A DNA stretch of 64,000 bases from DATKZH01 sp035528065 (GTDB lineage Bacteria; Planctomycetota; Planctomycetia; Pirellulales; Thermoguttaceae): NCBI GenBank assembly GCA_035528065.1, contig DATKZH010000084.1:10502-74501 (forward strand), given 5' to 3'. The stretch's first letter is position 1; each line of letters starts with the position of its first letter. The notes below the pieces were generated by a model. It worked only from the letters and a program-made list of their open reading frames with translations, searched no databases and was not told the DNA's origin. Below are positions 8,022-17,800 of the stretch, piece after piece. The position numbers and the translations under genes were made by a program.

Positions 8022-9584
8022 CTACCTTGCGATTTCCGTGTAGCGTGTTTCCCGCAAGACGGTGACCTTGATTTCGCCGGGGTAATTGAGACGTTCTTCG
8101 AAGGCCTTGACGATGTCGCGGCAGACTTTGGCCGCCGCTTCGTCGCTGGTGTCCTTGGAGCTGACGATTACCCGCATCTCGCGGCCGGCTTGGATAGCGA
8201 ACGCCTGCTCCACGCCCGAGAACTCGGTGGCGATCGACTCCAGCTCTTCCATCCGTTTGACGTAGCGTTCCAGGGTTTCTCGCCGAGCCCCGGGGCGCGA
8301 AGCGCTACAGGCGTCGGCCGCAGAGACGAGCACCGTGTAGGGGTACTCCACCTTGGCGTCGTCGTGGTGTCCGGCCGCTGCACGGATGGCCTCCGGGCGC
8401 TCGGCATAGCGTTTCAGGAGGTCGGCGCCGATCTTGGGGTGGCCCCCTTCGGCCTCGTGGTCTGCGGCTTTGCCGATGTCGTGCAACAGTCCGCAGCGTC
8501 GCGCCAGCGATCCGTCGAGCCCGATTTCATCGGCCAGCATCCCGGACAGGAAGGCGACCTCGATCGAGTGCCGCAGCACGTTCTGGCTGTAGCTGGTTCG
8601 GAACTGGAGCCGTCCCAGCAGATTGACGATCCGCTCGTGCAGGCCGTGGACGTCGACCTCCTGGCAAGCCTCCTCCCCGGCCCTCTGTACGTGCCGTTCC
8701 AACTCCTGCCGCGTATCGGCGACGATCTCTTCGATGCGGGAAGGGTGGATCCGGCCGTCGGCGATGAGCTTGTTCAAGGCGAGCCGGGCCACCTCGCGGC
8801 GGATCATGTCGAACGCGCTGACGATCACCACGCCCGGGGTGTCGTCGATGATCACGTCGACGCCGGTCGCCTTCTCGAAGGCACGGATGTTGCGGCCCTC
8901 GCGGCCGATGATCCGCCCTTTCATCTCGTCGCTGGGAATGTCGACCGTGCTGGTGGTGGTCTCCGCAGTATGGGTGGCCGCATAGCGCTGCAAGCTGGTC
9001 AACAGCAACTCCCGCGTCTTGGCCTCGCAGGCCTCGGCGGTCCGCTTCTCGTGCCTGAGGATCAACGTACCGCTTTCTTGCCGGAGCTCGGTATCGAGCA
9101 TCTCCAGGAGCCGGCTGGTTGCCTCTTCAGGGCTCAGCCCGCTCAACTCGTGCAGGGTCTGCCGCTGGAGGTCAAGGAGCTTGGATAGCTCTTCCTTACG
9201 CCGGTTGGTGTCTTGGATGCGTTCGGTGAGCTTCCGTTGCGTGCTTTCGACGATCTTCTCCTGCTTGCGGAGCTGCTCGCCCTGCTGCTCCAAGGCGTCT
9301 TGTCGTTTGTCGGCCAAGCGTTCGCGGTTGTGGAGCTCCTCGCGGAGCTTCCGCAACTCCTTCTCGCCGTCCGCCTTGTACTGGATCGCCATCTCTTTCA
9401 GTTCCAGCTCGGTCTCACGGCGGAGTGTCTCCACCTCCTGCCGGGCTCGGCTGATGATTTGCTGTGCTTCGCTTTCGGCGTCCCGGCGACGCAGGTGGTC
9501 CAGCAACTTGATCAGCACGAAGGTCAAGATGGCCGGCACCCCGCAAAGCACCATGTAGAAAAGGACTTTCAAAAGCGTATCCAC
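8022..9584 (-). CDS. rny: Ribonuclease Y
   Basis: The 520-residue length and domain order match RNase Y: an N-terminal membrane helix (FYMVLCGVPAILTFVLIKLL), a long coiled coil to about residue 205, a KH domain (KGRIIGREGRNIRAFEKATG), then an HD domain with RHSIEVAFLSG and the metal motif HDIGK followed by H-E and GHHDD. The enzyme is a membrane-anchored endoribonuclease that initiates mRNA decay. The start is GTG at 9584 with GAGGG about nine bases upstream. The YmdB-like phosphodiesterase gene lies downstream on the same strand after a 290-base spacer full of repeats. Confidence 0.97.
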   Translation of the reverse strand: MDTLLKVLFYMVLCGVPAILTFVLIKLLDHLRRRDAESEAQQIISRARQEVETLRRETELELKEMAIQYKADGEKELRKLREELHNRERLADKRQDALEQQGEQLRKQEKIVESTQRKLTERIQDTNRRKEELSKLLDLQRQTLHELSGLSPEEATSRLLEMLDTELRQESGTLILRHEKRTAEACEAKTRELLLTSLQRYAATHTAETTTSTVDIPSDEMKGRIIGREGRNIRAFEKATGVDVIIDDTPGVVIVSAFDMIRREVARLALNKLIADGRIHPSRIEEIVADTRQELERHVQRAGEEACQEVDVHGLHERIVNLLGRLQFRTSYSQNVLRHSIEVAFLSGMLADEIGLDGSLARRCGLLHDIGKAADHEAEGGHPKIGADLLKRYAERPEAIRAAAGHHDDAKVEYPYTVLVSAADACSASRPGARRETLERYVKRMEELESIATEFSGVEQAFAIQAGREMRVIVSSKDTSDEAAAKVCRDIVKAFEERLNYPGEIKVTVLRETRYTEIAR

Positions 9585-10490
9585 GGCGGTTGCCCTCGCT
9601 GGTATCAGCCGGAAGAGTGCCTGGCAGCCGCGCCAATCGAGCGGCCGACGAGCGGATCGCCGCCGGTCGCGGCGGGCTCTTTCGTCGGCGGCTGGCCAAA
9701 GAGGGCGTGGGACAGAGGGGGTCCAACCGGAGCCCCCACGTCGCGGCGATCAGATCAGAACGGACCGGTATCGGTTAGCCGTGGGAAAAGGACCGGCAGC
9801 ATGCAGTCGACATCCAGTGAGCCGTCGTCCGCCGCCGACTTGTTCCGTGGCGGGGACGACTTGATAGCGGCCGGGTGGTATGCCAAACCTCTTCGGTCCG
9901 AGGCGAACATTCATCCAAACGACGCTGGGCCGACACGGCCGCCGGGTTCCCAGTTCCCGTGGAAAGCCAGAACGATCCAACAACTGCCCGGTCCGCGAGG
10001 CCCGAAGGCCACCGCACAAAAGCCCCAGCACGAACCGGATGACCAGCAGCAGATGCATCGTCGCAAGCGCCCTCGAACGTCGTGTGACTGGTGTTGCCAA
10101 GTTTCTCAACCTAATACAGATCCGCTCGTTGTCTCGCTTAAAGCTGTCCCGCGGCTGACCCCTCAGGTCGCAGCCAAGACACTCGTTTCCGACTCGTTCC
10201 AAGTTGACTTACAATCCTCTAGTAACACTTTATACTAACAAATTCTGATCAGACTGCAACCGAGGTTTGCCCGTCCGTAGCGAGATAACCCCCTCTGACA
10301 GCGCAAGTTACGGCGAATCCCCCGATGAGCCGGGTCGATCGGGAGAGGATGCCCGGGCAATCCGGCGAAAAAGCCGGAGTAAGGTGAAAAACCCGGCCGG
10401 CGAGGAATGCCACATCTGGCCGGTTTTCGAATGCATATACAGAGGGGTTCGCTCCCCTCTCGTGGGCCCGTGGCACAGCACCTTGTCACG
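9585..10490. other. Long gene-free stretch between rny and tilS, with structured tilS leader
   Basis: No convincing protein is seen in either strand over about 900 bases. A possible stem GGGGG(T)CC / GGAGCCCCC lies near 9717-9738. An AT-rich patch at 10200-10245 includes TTGACT and TATACT, though the spacing is poor. Downstream, 10290-10460 contains successive hairpins: 10361-10378 (TCCGGC/GCCGGA), a CCGGCC-rich pair around 10393-10424, and 10441-10460 (AGAGGGG/CCCCTCT). This could be a structured 5' leader of tilS. It matches no riboswitch consensus I know. Confidence 0.4.
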
Positions 10491-11546
10491 ATGATCTCTC
10501 GCATGGCTGTTCTGCACCCCGTCGAGTCCGAACTGGCCGCTGCTTGGCCCCCCGAGGCCTGGAAGGACGTGACCGTCCTGCTGGCCGTCTCGGGCGGGCC
10601 CGACAGCGTAGCGCTGGTGCGGGCGATGACCACTCTAAAGGGGGATGGCCGGGGACGCCTGCTCGCCGCCCATGTGAACCACCAGTTGCGGGGAGACGAC
10701 TCGGAGGCCGACGAAGCGTTCGTGGTTGAGCTGTGCCGCGGACTGGGCCTGCCGTGCGAGGTGCACCGCGCCCAGGTGGAGCAGTTGGCGGCCGATTCGA
10801 GTGACGGTCTGGAGGCAGCCGCCCGGTCGGTCCGCTACGAGTTGCTCGGCCAAGCGGGGTGCCGCGTGGGCGCCCGGTACGTGGTGACGGCCCATACGGC
10901 GGACGATCAGGCGGAGACGATCCTGCATCGAATCCTCCGGGGCACCGGGATTGCGGGCCTATCGGGCATCGCCCGAGCCCGGCCGTTGGGGCCCGCCACG
11001 CTGATCCGACCGCTTCTGGGGCTCCGCCGCGTCCAGCTTCTCGGCTATCTCGACGACCTGGGCCAGGCGTACCGCGTCGACGCCAGCAACGTCGATACGC
11101 GGTTCACGCGGAACCGAATCCGCCACGATTTGCTGCCGGAGTTGGCTGCCCGCTTCAACCCCGGCGTGGTCGATGCCCTGCTGCGGCTCGGCTCTCTGGC
11201 AGGCGAGGTGCGAGCAGTGATCGACGGGCTCGTCGAGGGCTTGAGGGGGCCGTGTGTGGTGGAACAAGGCTCCGACGGGATACGGATCCGGGTGCCGCCG
11301 CTTGTCGATCAACCGCGCTACGTGGTCCGGGAGCTGCTGATGGCCGTGTGGAGGGATCGCGGCTGGCCCCTCCAGGCGATGGGGTTCGCCCAGTGGGACC
11401 TTCTGGCCGACATGGTGTTGGCTTGCCGCGAGGACGGCACGCGCCCGGAGCGCTCGACGTCGGTGCCCCGGAAGCAGACGTTCCCGGGCGCTATTCTGGC
11501 TGAGATTGGCGAAGGTCACCTGGGCCTGAGACGGGTCGATTCCTGA
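10491..11546 (+). CDS. tilS: tRNA(Ile)-lysidine synthase
   Basis: The 351-residue product carries the PP-loop SGGPDS (near residue 31), AHVNHQLRGDDSEADEAFV, HTADDQAETILHRILRGTG and NRIRHDLLPEL, all hallmarks of TilS. The enzyme ATP-dependently modifies C34 of the CAU-anticodon isoleucine tRNA to lysidine in the cytoplasm. It is short, ending soon after the catalytic domain and a helical region, without a clear C-terminal TilS_C domain. Start ATG 10491 is chosen over the in-frame upstream GTG/ATG codons, which lie in the hairpin leader; ATG 10503 is an alternative because neither has a strong ribosome binding site. It is convergent with the permease gene. Confidence 0.95.
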   Translation: MISRMAVLHPVESELAAAWPPEAWKDVTVLLAVSGGPDSVALVRAMTTLKGDGRGRLLAAHVNHQLRGDDSEADEAFVVELCRGLGLPCEVHRAQVEQLAADSSDGLEAAARSVRYELLGQAGCRVGARYVVTAHTADDQAETILHRILRGTGIAGLSGIARARPLGPATLIRPLLGLRRVQLLGYLDDLGQAYRVDASNVDTRFTRNRIRHDLLPELAARFNPGVVDALLRLGSLAGEVRAVIDGLVEGLRGPCVVEQGSDGIRIRVPPLVDQPRYVVRELLMAVWRDRGWPLQAMGFAQWDLLADMVLACREDGTRPERSTSVPRKQTFPGAILAEIGEGHLGLRRVDS

Positions 11547-11659
11547 CGCGGCCAGCCGACCTCTTGCCAAAGCTCCAGGGCGGATGGGGTGACGCGGTGA
11601 ACACGTCGCCACCGAGTCACCCAGTCACCTTACCCATTCACGTTTCCTCTTGCGAGCGG

Positions 11660-13123
11660 CTACTCCCCTGTCTCGGTCGCCGGTTCTCCCGCCGCGGGCA
11701 TCTCCAGTGTCTGGCCTTCCATCCCTGCTTTGGCCAACAGGTAGTACAAGATGAACCCGACAAGGAACGCCATCACCGGCGGGCAGGGGACCTTGCCCGC
11801 CATCCCCGGGATGAAATCCGCCGCCCCCACGACGAAGCCGATGACCCAGGAAATCCACCCCGCCAGATTGAAGCCGGCCCTCGGTCCGGCCCATTTCCTG
11901 CCGGCGAGCAGATAATCGGCTGCCATGGCACCGCAGACGGGACCGAAAGAGGCACCGATGATCGTGAACATGCCGATCACGTCGCCGGCCAAGCCGGTAA
12001 TCGCCAGGAGGATGCTGACGGCCGTGCCGCAGCCCACGGAGAGGAACGGATTGACCTTCGGCAGCGTGGTCTTGAAGCTGTTGGCGGCGATGAAGGCCGA
12101 GAAGCAGGCTGGCGGGAAGGCGGCGATGGCAAGCAGGTACATGAACACCTTGGAGGCGCCTGGGCCCACGATACCATCCATCAGAGCGGTAGTCCGCAAG
12201 ACCGCGCCGTCCGAAGTCATCCCACCCCCATGGGCCCCGGCGACTACGAGCACAGCCAGCCCGCCCGCGAAAAGCGTGGCCAGGGCAATTCCGACCAAGC
12301 CGCCCATCTGCACGTCCTTGGCGTTGCGGTTATTCATCCCGAAATCGACCCCTGCCGCTCCGGCCGTAGCAAAGAAGCCGACGATGTAGGTCACGATCAG
12401 CGCGATCACACCAAACGCCGACAGGGGTGCCGCTGCCTGAAGAGTTGTCCCGTCTTCCATCGCAACGGTTTTCTGCGATCCGGCAGCCACGACTGCCTGG
12501 GAGTCGAAGTTGCCGATGCCCCCAATCGTCGCGAAGAACAGAATCGCGAGGATCGCGAGCGGGATGAGCGGGAGGAACGAGGCCACCTTCGCCACGTACT
12601 GGATGCCCTTCAGGCCCATGAACGCGGCGGCTACCGCCCACACAATGGAAACGATTGCATGGGCAGGCGTGCCGACGCCTTGCTCCCAGGGCGCGCAAAG
12701 CAATAGCCCTGCGAAGAACGCGTTCACACCGAGCCAGCCGAATTGCAGCACCCCCATGAGGAACCCAGGCATCAGAAATCCACCATGCACGCCGTAGGTC
12801 GAGGTTCCCACAATGTAGAGCGGAAGACCGGTCTTCAAACCGAGCAGCCCCGGCACCAAGAAGAACAAGAAGTGGCAAATCAACGCCGCCAAAATCAGCC
12901 CCACGAACGCAACTACCAGACCCTGGGATAAGATCCCACCCGCGAACTTGCTGTACTGCCCCATCTCGGGCGAAATGCCGCTGCCGACGGGCACGTCCTG
13001 CCAGAACACGAACCAGAGCATGATGCCTGCATAGGTCGGCGCCGTGTTCAGAAACCACGCCGCGCGATTCGCCTGCGGCACGGGCTGCGCCGCCTTGACA
13101 TAGTCCGGTAAGGTCGATGCCAT
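11660..13123 (-). CDS. NCS1-type purine/pyrimidine permease-like transporter
   Basis: The 487-residue product is an integral membrane protein with about twelve hydrophobic segments. It resembles the cytosine/purine permease (NCS1) family in length and in segments such as PTYAGIMLWFVFWQDVP, FLMPGFLMGVLQFGWLGVNAFF and FGPVCGAMAADYLLAGRKW. It probably imports a nucleobase or related compound by cation symport; the substrate cannot be inferred. ATG 13123 has an excellent AGGAGGGG five bases upstream. No nucleobase-catabolic gene is adjacent. A Gly/Pro/Glu-rich cytosolic tail ends the protein. Confidence 0.85.
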   Translation of the reverse strand: MASTLPDYVKAAQPVPQANRAAWFLNTAPTYAGIMLWFVFWQDVPVGSGISPEMGQYSKFAGGILSQGLVVAFVGLILAALICHFLFFLVPGLLGLKTGLPLYIVGTSTYGVHGGFLMPGFLMGVLQFGWLGVNAFFAGLLLCAPWEQGVGTPAHAIVSIVWAVAAAFMGLKGIQYVAKVASFLPLIPLAILAILFFATIGGIGNFDSQAVVAAGSQKTVAMEDGTTLQAAAPLSAFGVIALIVTYIVGFFATAGAAGVDFGMNNRNAKDVQMGGLVGIALATLFAGGLAVLVVAGAHGGGMTSDGAVLRTTALMDGIVGPGASKVFMYLLAIAAFPPACFSAFIAANSFKTTLPKVNPFLSVGCGTAVSILLAITGLAGDVIGMFTIIGASFGPVCGAMAADYLLAGRKWAGPRAGFNLAGWISWVIGFVVGAADFIPGMAGKVPCPPVMAFLVGFILYYLLAKAGMEGQTLEMPAAGEPATETGE

Positions 13124-13543
13124 AGGTCCCCTCCTGAAAGTGAATCTGAGATCGTGCGCGCCCCTGCCAAGCAAGCCGCCCGGCAACCGCCCCCTCCCGA
13201 TGCCGGCGGTGCTGCCTTCCGATGAGACTGGAGTATAATCCGTGAAGTGGGGAAGTCCACCAGTCGGCTTTTCAGATCCTCGGCCCTTTCTCCGGCCCTT
13301 TGTCAGACACTCACGGTGACGAGGAGACGGCCTTCAAGGTCCGCATTCTGCGCAGACTCGCCAGATCCCCATTCTGAAACGGCTGGCTCGCTCACCGCGG
13401 CGGCGGGTCCAAGCCGATCTGGCTTGACCACGCCGACGAGGTAGAAGTAGGATACCACGCCCTATTTTGCCGTCCGCCCATGTTCGCCAGGGCCGGCAGC
13501 CCCGCTGAGCCGCCGACGCCCATGGATCATCGCGGTAATTCCG
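13124..13543. other. Divergent intergenic region, permease / glycosyltransferase
   Basis: No convincing gene is present. A plus-strand TATAAT at 13234-13239 could belong to a promoter reading towards 13544, but no good -35 is seen. The permease promoter should read the other way from here. Confidence 0.4.
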
Positions 13544-14803
13544 ATGAAACTGTCCACCGCCAAGCAGCTCGCCCTGGTCCTGATCGTGGCGCTCGCTTTG
13601 CGTCTGATGGCCGGCTGGGTCTGGCAGGCGAGGCTGGACGGGTGTTTTGGGTTTGGCGACAGCGAAAGCTACTGGAGGCTGGCCCGCGCCATCGCCTCCG
13701 GCGAGCCGTATGGGATTGGCGAGGGCAGGGCGTTTCGGACGCCCGGCTATCCGCTTCTGCTGGCCCCGGTGTTTCTGCTGACCGGCGACGAACCCTCGGT
13801 GATGTGGGCGAGGGCCGAGAGCGCCTTGCTGGGCACGCTTTCGGTGGGGGCCGTCTGGTGGCTGGGGCGGACGCTGTTCGATGCCCGCGCGGGGCTGGTG
13901 GCCGCGTCGATCGCGGCCGTCTATCCCGGGGCGATTGCCATGGGCGCGCTGGTCCTCAGCGAGGCCGCGTTCTGCCCTTTGATGCTTCTCCAGTTGATCC
14001 TCTGGACCGCCGCTTGGCACGCCCGCTCGGCCCGACGCGCAGCCGTCTTGTCCGGCTCCGCAGGGCTGGTCGCCGGGGTGGCGACCCTGGTGCGGCCCAG
14101 TTGGCTGCTCTTTGTGCCGTTTGCGATCGTCGTCGGGCTGGCGGCGGGGAAGCAGCGGGCGCGGCATCTCGGCCTGGGCGCGATGGTGCTGGCCGGGCTG
14201 GTGGCGGCGATGATCCCCTGGTGGGTCCGCAACGCCCGGCTGACCGGCCGGTTCGTGCCCACCACGCTGCAAGTCGGGGCCAGTCTCTACGACGGGCTGA
14301 ACGCGCACGCCACGGGCGCCAGCAACATGACGTGGAGCGATCAAGCGACCGCCCGGTTCCTTGCCTCGGAACGTGCCCTCTCGGCCGGGCCCGAGGAGGC
14401 GCAGGGCGCGCTGGAGTACCGGCTCGACCGGCATCTGCGGGCCGAGTCGCTTGCATGGGCCCGAGCGCATCCCGGTCGCGTGGCCCAGCTCATGGCGATC
14501 AAGTTCGCCCGGCTCTGGAACTTCTGGCCCAACGAGGCGGCTTTCTCGGCGTGGCCCATCCGGCTGGCCGTCTTCATGACGTACGTGCCGGTGATGGTTC
14601 TGGCGATCGTCGGGGCCTGGGCGACGATCCATCGGGGCTGGCCGTACGTATTGTGTTGGTTGCCCGCCCTTTACTTCACCGCGTTGCACATGGTGTTCGT
14701 CAGCTCGATTCGCTACCGCCAGCCGGTCATGCTGGCCCTGATGGTTCTGGCCGCGGGGGCGATCGTCGCGCGGTTGGGGAGAAACGAGAGGGAGAGCGTG
14801 TAG
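13544..14803 (+). CDS. GT-C family glycosyltransferase (GT39/PMT_2-like), membrane protein
   Basis: The 419-residue product is a polytopic membrane protein. The first external loop carries an acidic motif (FGDSESYWRLARAIASG), as in Dol-P-Man or undecaprenyl-P-sugar dependent transferases, followed by RTPGYPLLLAP, typical of PMT_2 proteins. It probably transfers a sugar from a polyprenyl-phosphate donor on the outer face of the inner membrane. The acceptor is unknown. The stop codon TAG at 14801-14803 is the first bases of a palindromic repeat (14800-14864), so the C-terminus may have been reset by that insertion. A large AsmA-like gene follows at once. Confidence 0.85.
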   Translation: MKLSTAKQLALVLIVALALRLMAGWVWQARLDGCFGFGDSESYWRLARAIASGEPYGIGEGRAFRTPGYPLLLAPVFLLTGDEPSVMWARAESALLGTLSVGAVWWLGRTLFDARAGLVAASIAAVYPGAIAMGALVLSEAAFCPLMLLQLILWTAAWHARSARRAAVLSGSAGLVAGVATLVRPSWLLFVPFAIVVGLAAGKQRARHLGLGAMVLAGLVAAMIPWWVRNARLTGRFVPTTLQVGASLYDGLNAHATGASNMTWSDQATARFLASERALSAGPEEAQGALEYRLDRHLRAESLAWARAHPGRVAQLMAIKFARLWNFWPNEAAFSAWPIRLAVFMTYVPVMVLAIVGAWATIHRGWPYVLCWLPALYFTALHMVFVSSIRYRQPVMLALMVLAAGAIVARLGRNERESV

Positions 14804-14864
14804 GGTGCGTGAAACGCACCGACATCGAGACATGGACGTGTGTGGTGCGTTTCACGCACCCTAC
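14800..14864. repeat. Palindromic repeat GTAGGGTGCGT family
   Basis: Two 21-base arms (14800-14820 and 14844-14864) are perfect reverse complements, beginning GTAGGGTGCGT, with a 23-base gap. The element supplies the stop codon of the upstream glycosyltransferase and overlaps the apparent N-terminus of the next gene. A related arm ends at 57363. Confidence 0.9.
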
Positions 14865-17800
14865 GACTGCGGTGTCTGCGACGTCAACCATGGAGGGTTA
14901 CTTCCCATCATTCAGGCCGTGGTCAACTTCTGCTGGTCCGTGCTCAAGTGGGGCCTGCTGGTCGGTCTGGCGGGGGCGGTAGTTGCCGTCCCGCTTCTGT
15001 ACCAGCGGGTGGACGGGGAGATCCGGCGCCGGGTCGAGGAGCATTTCGCCCGGCAGTATCCCGACTTGAAGGTGACCGTCCGCTGGGCCGAGCTGGTCGA
15101 GGGGGAAGGGATCAGGGTTCGAGGGGTGTCGATTCTCGATCCTTCGCTCGCCGGGCCGCGCGCCGAGCTGCTCCACGTGGAAGAGGCGTTCCTCTGCTGC
15201 CGGGCCGACCTGAACGCGCTGGTGTCGGGCGAGCTGGACGTGAGCCGAGTGATGGTGCGGCGGCCGGTGCTTCGCCCCACGCGGCAGCCCGACGGGCGCT
15301 GGAACGTGGAAAAACTGCTCGATCTGCCGCCGTCCGGCTCGCCTGCGCCGACCGTGTGGATTGAAGGCGGGACGATCGAGATCTTCGAGCCGTCGAAAAG
15401 GCCGCCCGCCGTGTTTTCGCTGCGGAACGTGGGTCTGCACGTGACCCCCTGCGAGAAGCCGCGCGAGCCGGGCTTCGGCCCCCGCACGCGCGAGTTTCGG
15501 GGGATGTTCAGCGGCGATTTCCTCCAAAACGCACAAATCGAGGGTCGGATCGATCCGGACCAGGGCACCTGGAGCGCCAGCGGCACGATCGACGAGCTCG
15601 ATCTGTCACCCGAGATGCGCCACGCCTTGCCCTCGGAGCTGACCGCCCGGCTTGCCGTGCCGGACGTGCTGCGCGGGCTGGTAGCGCTCCGCTTTCGAGT
15701 GGGCAGTGGCCCGACCGAGGAGTCGCCGGTCCGTTTCGAGCTGGCCGGGCAATTGACGAGGGGCCGCATCGACGATCCCCGCTTGCCGCGTCCGGTGACC
15801 GACCTGGAGGCCGCGTTCCGGATCAGCGACGAGGACCTGTTGATTGAGAATCTCTCCGGCGCAAGCGGCCCGTCGACGATTGAGGTCAAGCTGTTTCGGC
15901 TGGCGGGATTCGAGCTCGGCGTCCCGATGTGGCTGGAGGCGAAGGTCCGTGAGCTGGAGCTCGACGAGCGGCTGCGAGACATCCTACCCGACCGATTGCG
16001 TCCGGAATGGGACAAGTTCCTCCCCGCCGGCAAGATCCACGCCGACGTGCGGTTGCACTACGACGGCCGGCGTTGGAAGCCCGACGTGACCGTCGACTGT
16101 CTGGACGCCGCGTTCACCTACCACAAGTTCCCCTATCGGTTGCAGCACGCGCAGGGGCGGATCGAGTGGAAGAACGACGAGGTGGACGTGAATTTGGTAG
16201 GCCGCACCGGCAGCCGGAACGTGCGTGTGGAGGGCAAGATCGTCGATCCGGCCCCCGGCTGTGAGTTCTGGTTCAAGGTGGGCGGCAGCGACCTGCCCCT
16301 GGACGAGAAGCTGTTCGAGGCGCTTCGGGGGAAGGCCCGCGACGCCGTCTGCGCGCTGAACCCTCGCGGCACGCTCGACGTCTTCTTCCACTGCTGGCGG
16401 GAGCGACCGGGCCAGCCCTCCCACAAGCATCTCCGCGTCGACGTGAAGGGCGGCTGGATCCGCTACGAGAGATTCCCGTATCCTTTGGGCAACATCTCGG
16501 GCGTCATCGAGCGGAACGACGACCACTGGGACTTCCGTGAGTTCGTCGGCACCAACGACACCGGCCGCATTTCCTGCGACGGCGATCTCGACGTCACTCC
16601 GGAGGGCAGCCGCTGGGCGCTGCGTTTTGCCGGCACCAACGTCCCCCTGGAAGAAGAGCTCCGCGACGCCCTGGGACAGCCCCATATGCAGCAGTTGTGG
16701 AACGACCTGAGGGTCCGGGGAATGGTCGACTTTGACGCCACGGTCCGCCGCCTGCCCGGCGAAGAGAAAGCGACCCTCACGTTCCTCGAAGCCCGCCTGG
16801 ATCCCGAGACCACGTCGATTGAGCCGGTCTGGCTCCCCTATCGAATGGAGAATCTACAGGGCACGCTGGTCTACAGCGACGGGCACGTGTCGTCGTCAGG
16901 GCGGCTCCAAGCGGGCCATGGAAGGACGCGGATGTGGGCGTCGGTCGACTGTAGTTTCCCCGAAGACGGGACCTGGCACCTGCGGCTCGGCGACGTGGAC
17001 GTGGATCGTCTCTCTCCGGATCGCGAGCTGATTTCGGCCCTCCGCGGCCAGTTGAAGGAAGCGGTGGAAGCGCTGAAGCCCGGCGGCCCGGTCAATCTTC
17101 GCGGCACGCTGGGGCTTGCCCACGGCCGCAGTCCGGACGATCCGCTCACCTCCACGTGGGATCTGACGTTCACCCTTCACCACGGGAGCGTCGATTGCGG
17201 CGTCGAGCTGGAAAACCTCAACGGCGACGTGACGCTGCGAGGCACGTACGACGGCCGGACGTTCCGCTCCCGCGGCGAGCTGGATCTCGACTCGCTCACT
17301 TACCACGGCGTGCAGTTCACGCGCGTCATGGGACCGCTGGAGATCGAAAACGATTTGGTGCTGTTGGGCTCGTCGGTCCGAAGGCAGCCGGGCGCTCCGG
17401 ATCGCAAGATCACCGCGGAGCTTTTCGACGGGACGTTCTGCGGCAGCGGTTGGGTCGCGATCCGCGCCCGGCCGCAGTACCAGTTGCACGCCACGCTGGC
17501 CGACGGCGACCTGAGCACGTTCGCCCAGGAGTTGATGCCCGGCCGTCAACATTTGCGAGGGCGGATGGAGGCATGGGTCCGCCTGGGCGGCGAGGGCCGG
17601 AGCCTCAACGGGCTGGGAGGATTCGGCCGTGTCGAGCTCCGCAACGCCGACGTCTACGAGCTCCCCTTGATGATCGCCCTGTTGAAGATCCTCGGCGACC
17701 GCGAGCCCGACCAAACCGCCTTCAGCACCAGCGACGTCGACTTCCAGATCCACGGGGGCCACGTCTACCTGACCGACATCACCTTCGACGGCGACGCGTT

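Noticed and set aside
9750..10202. 150-codon minus-strand frame in the rny-tilS gap
   Set aside because: No ribosome binding site, no domain likeness, overlaps other equally open frames.
13334..14833. 499-codon minus-strand frame opposite the glycosyltransferase
   Set aside because: His/Arg/Gln-rich shadow without domains; the plus frame is a clear membrane protein.
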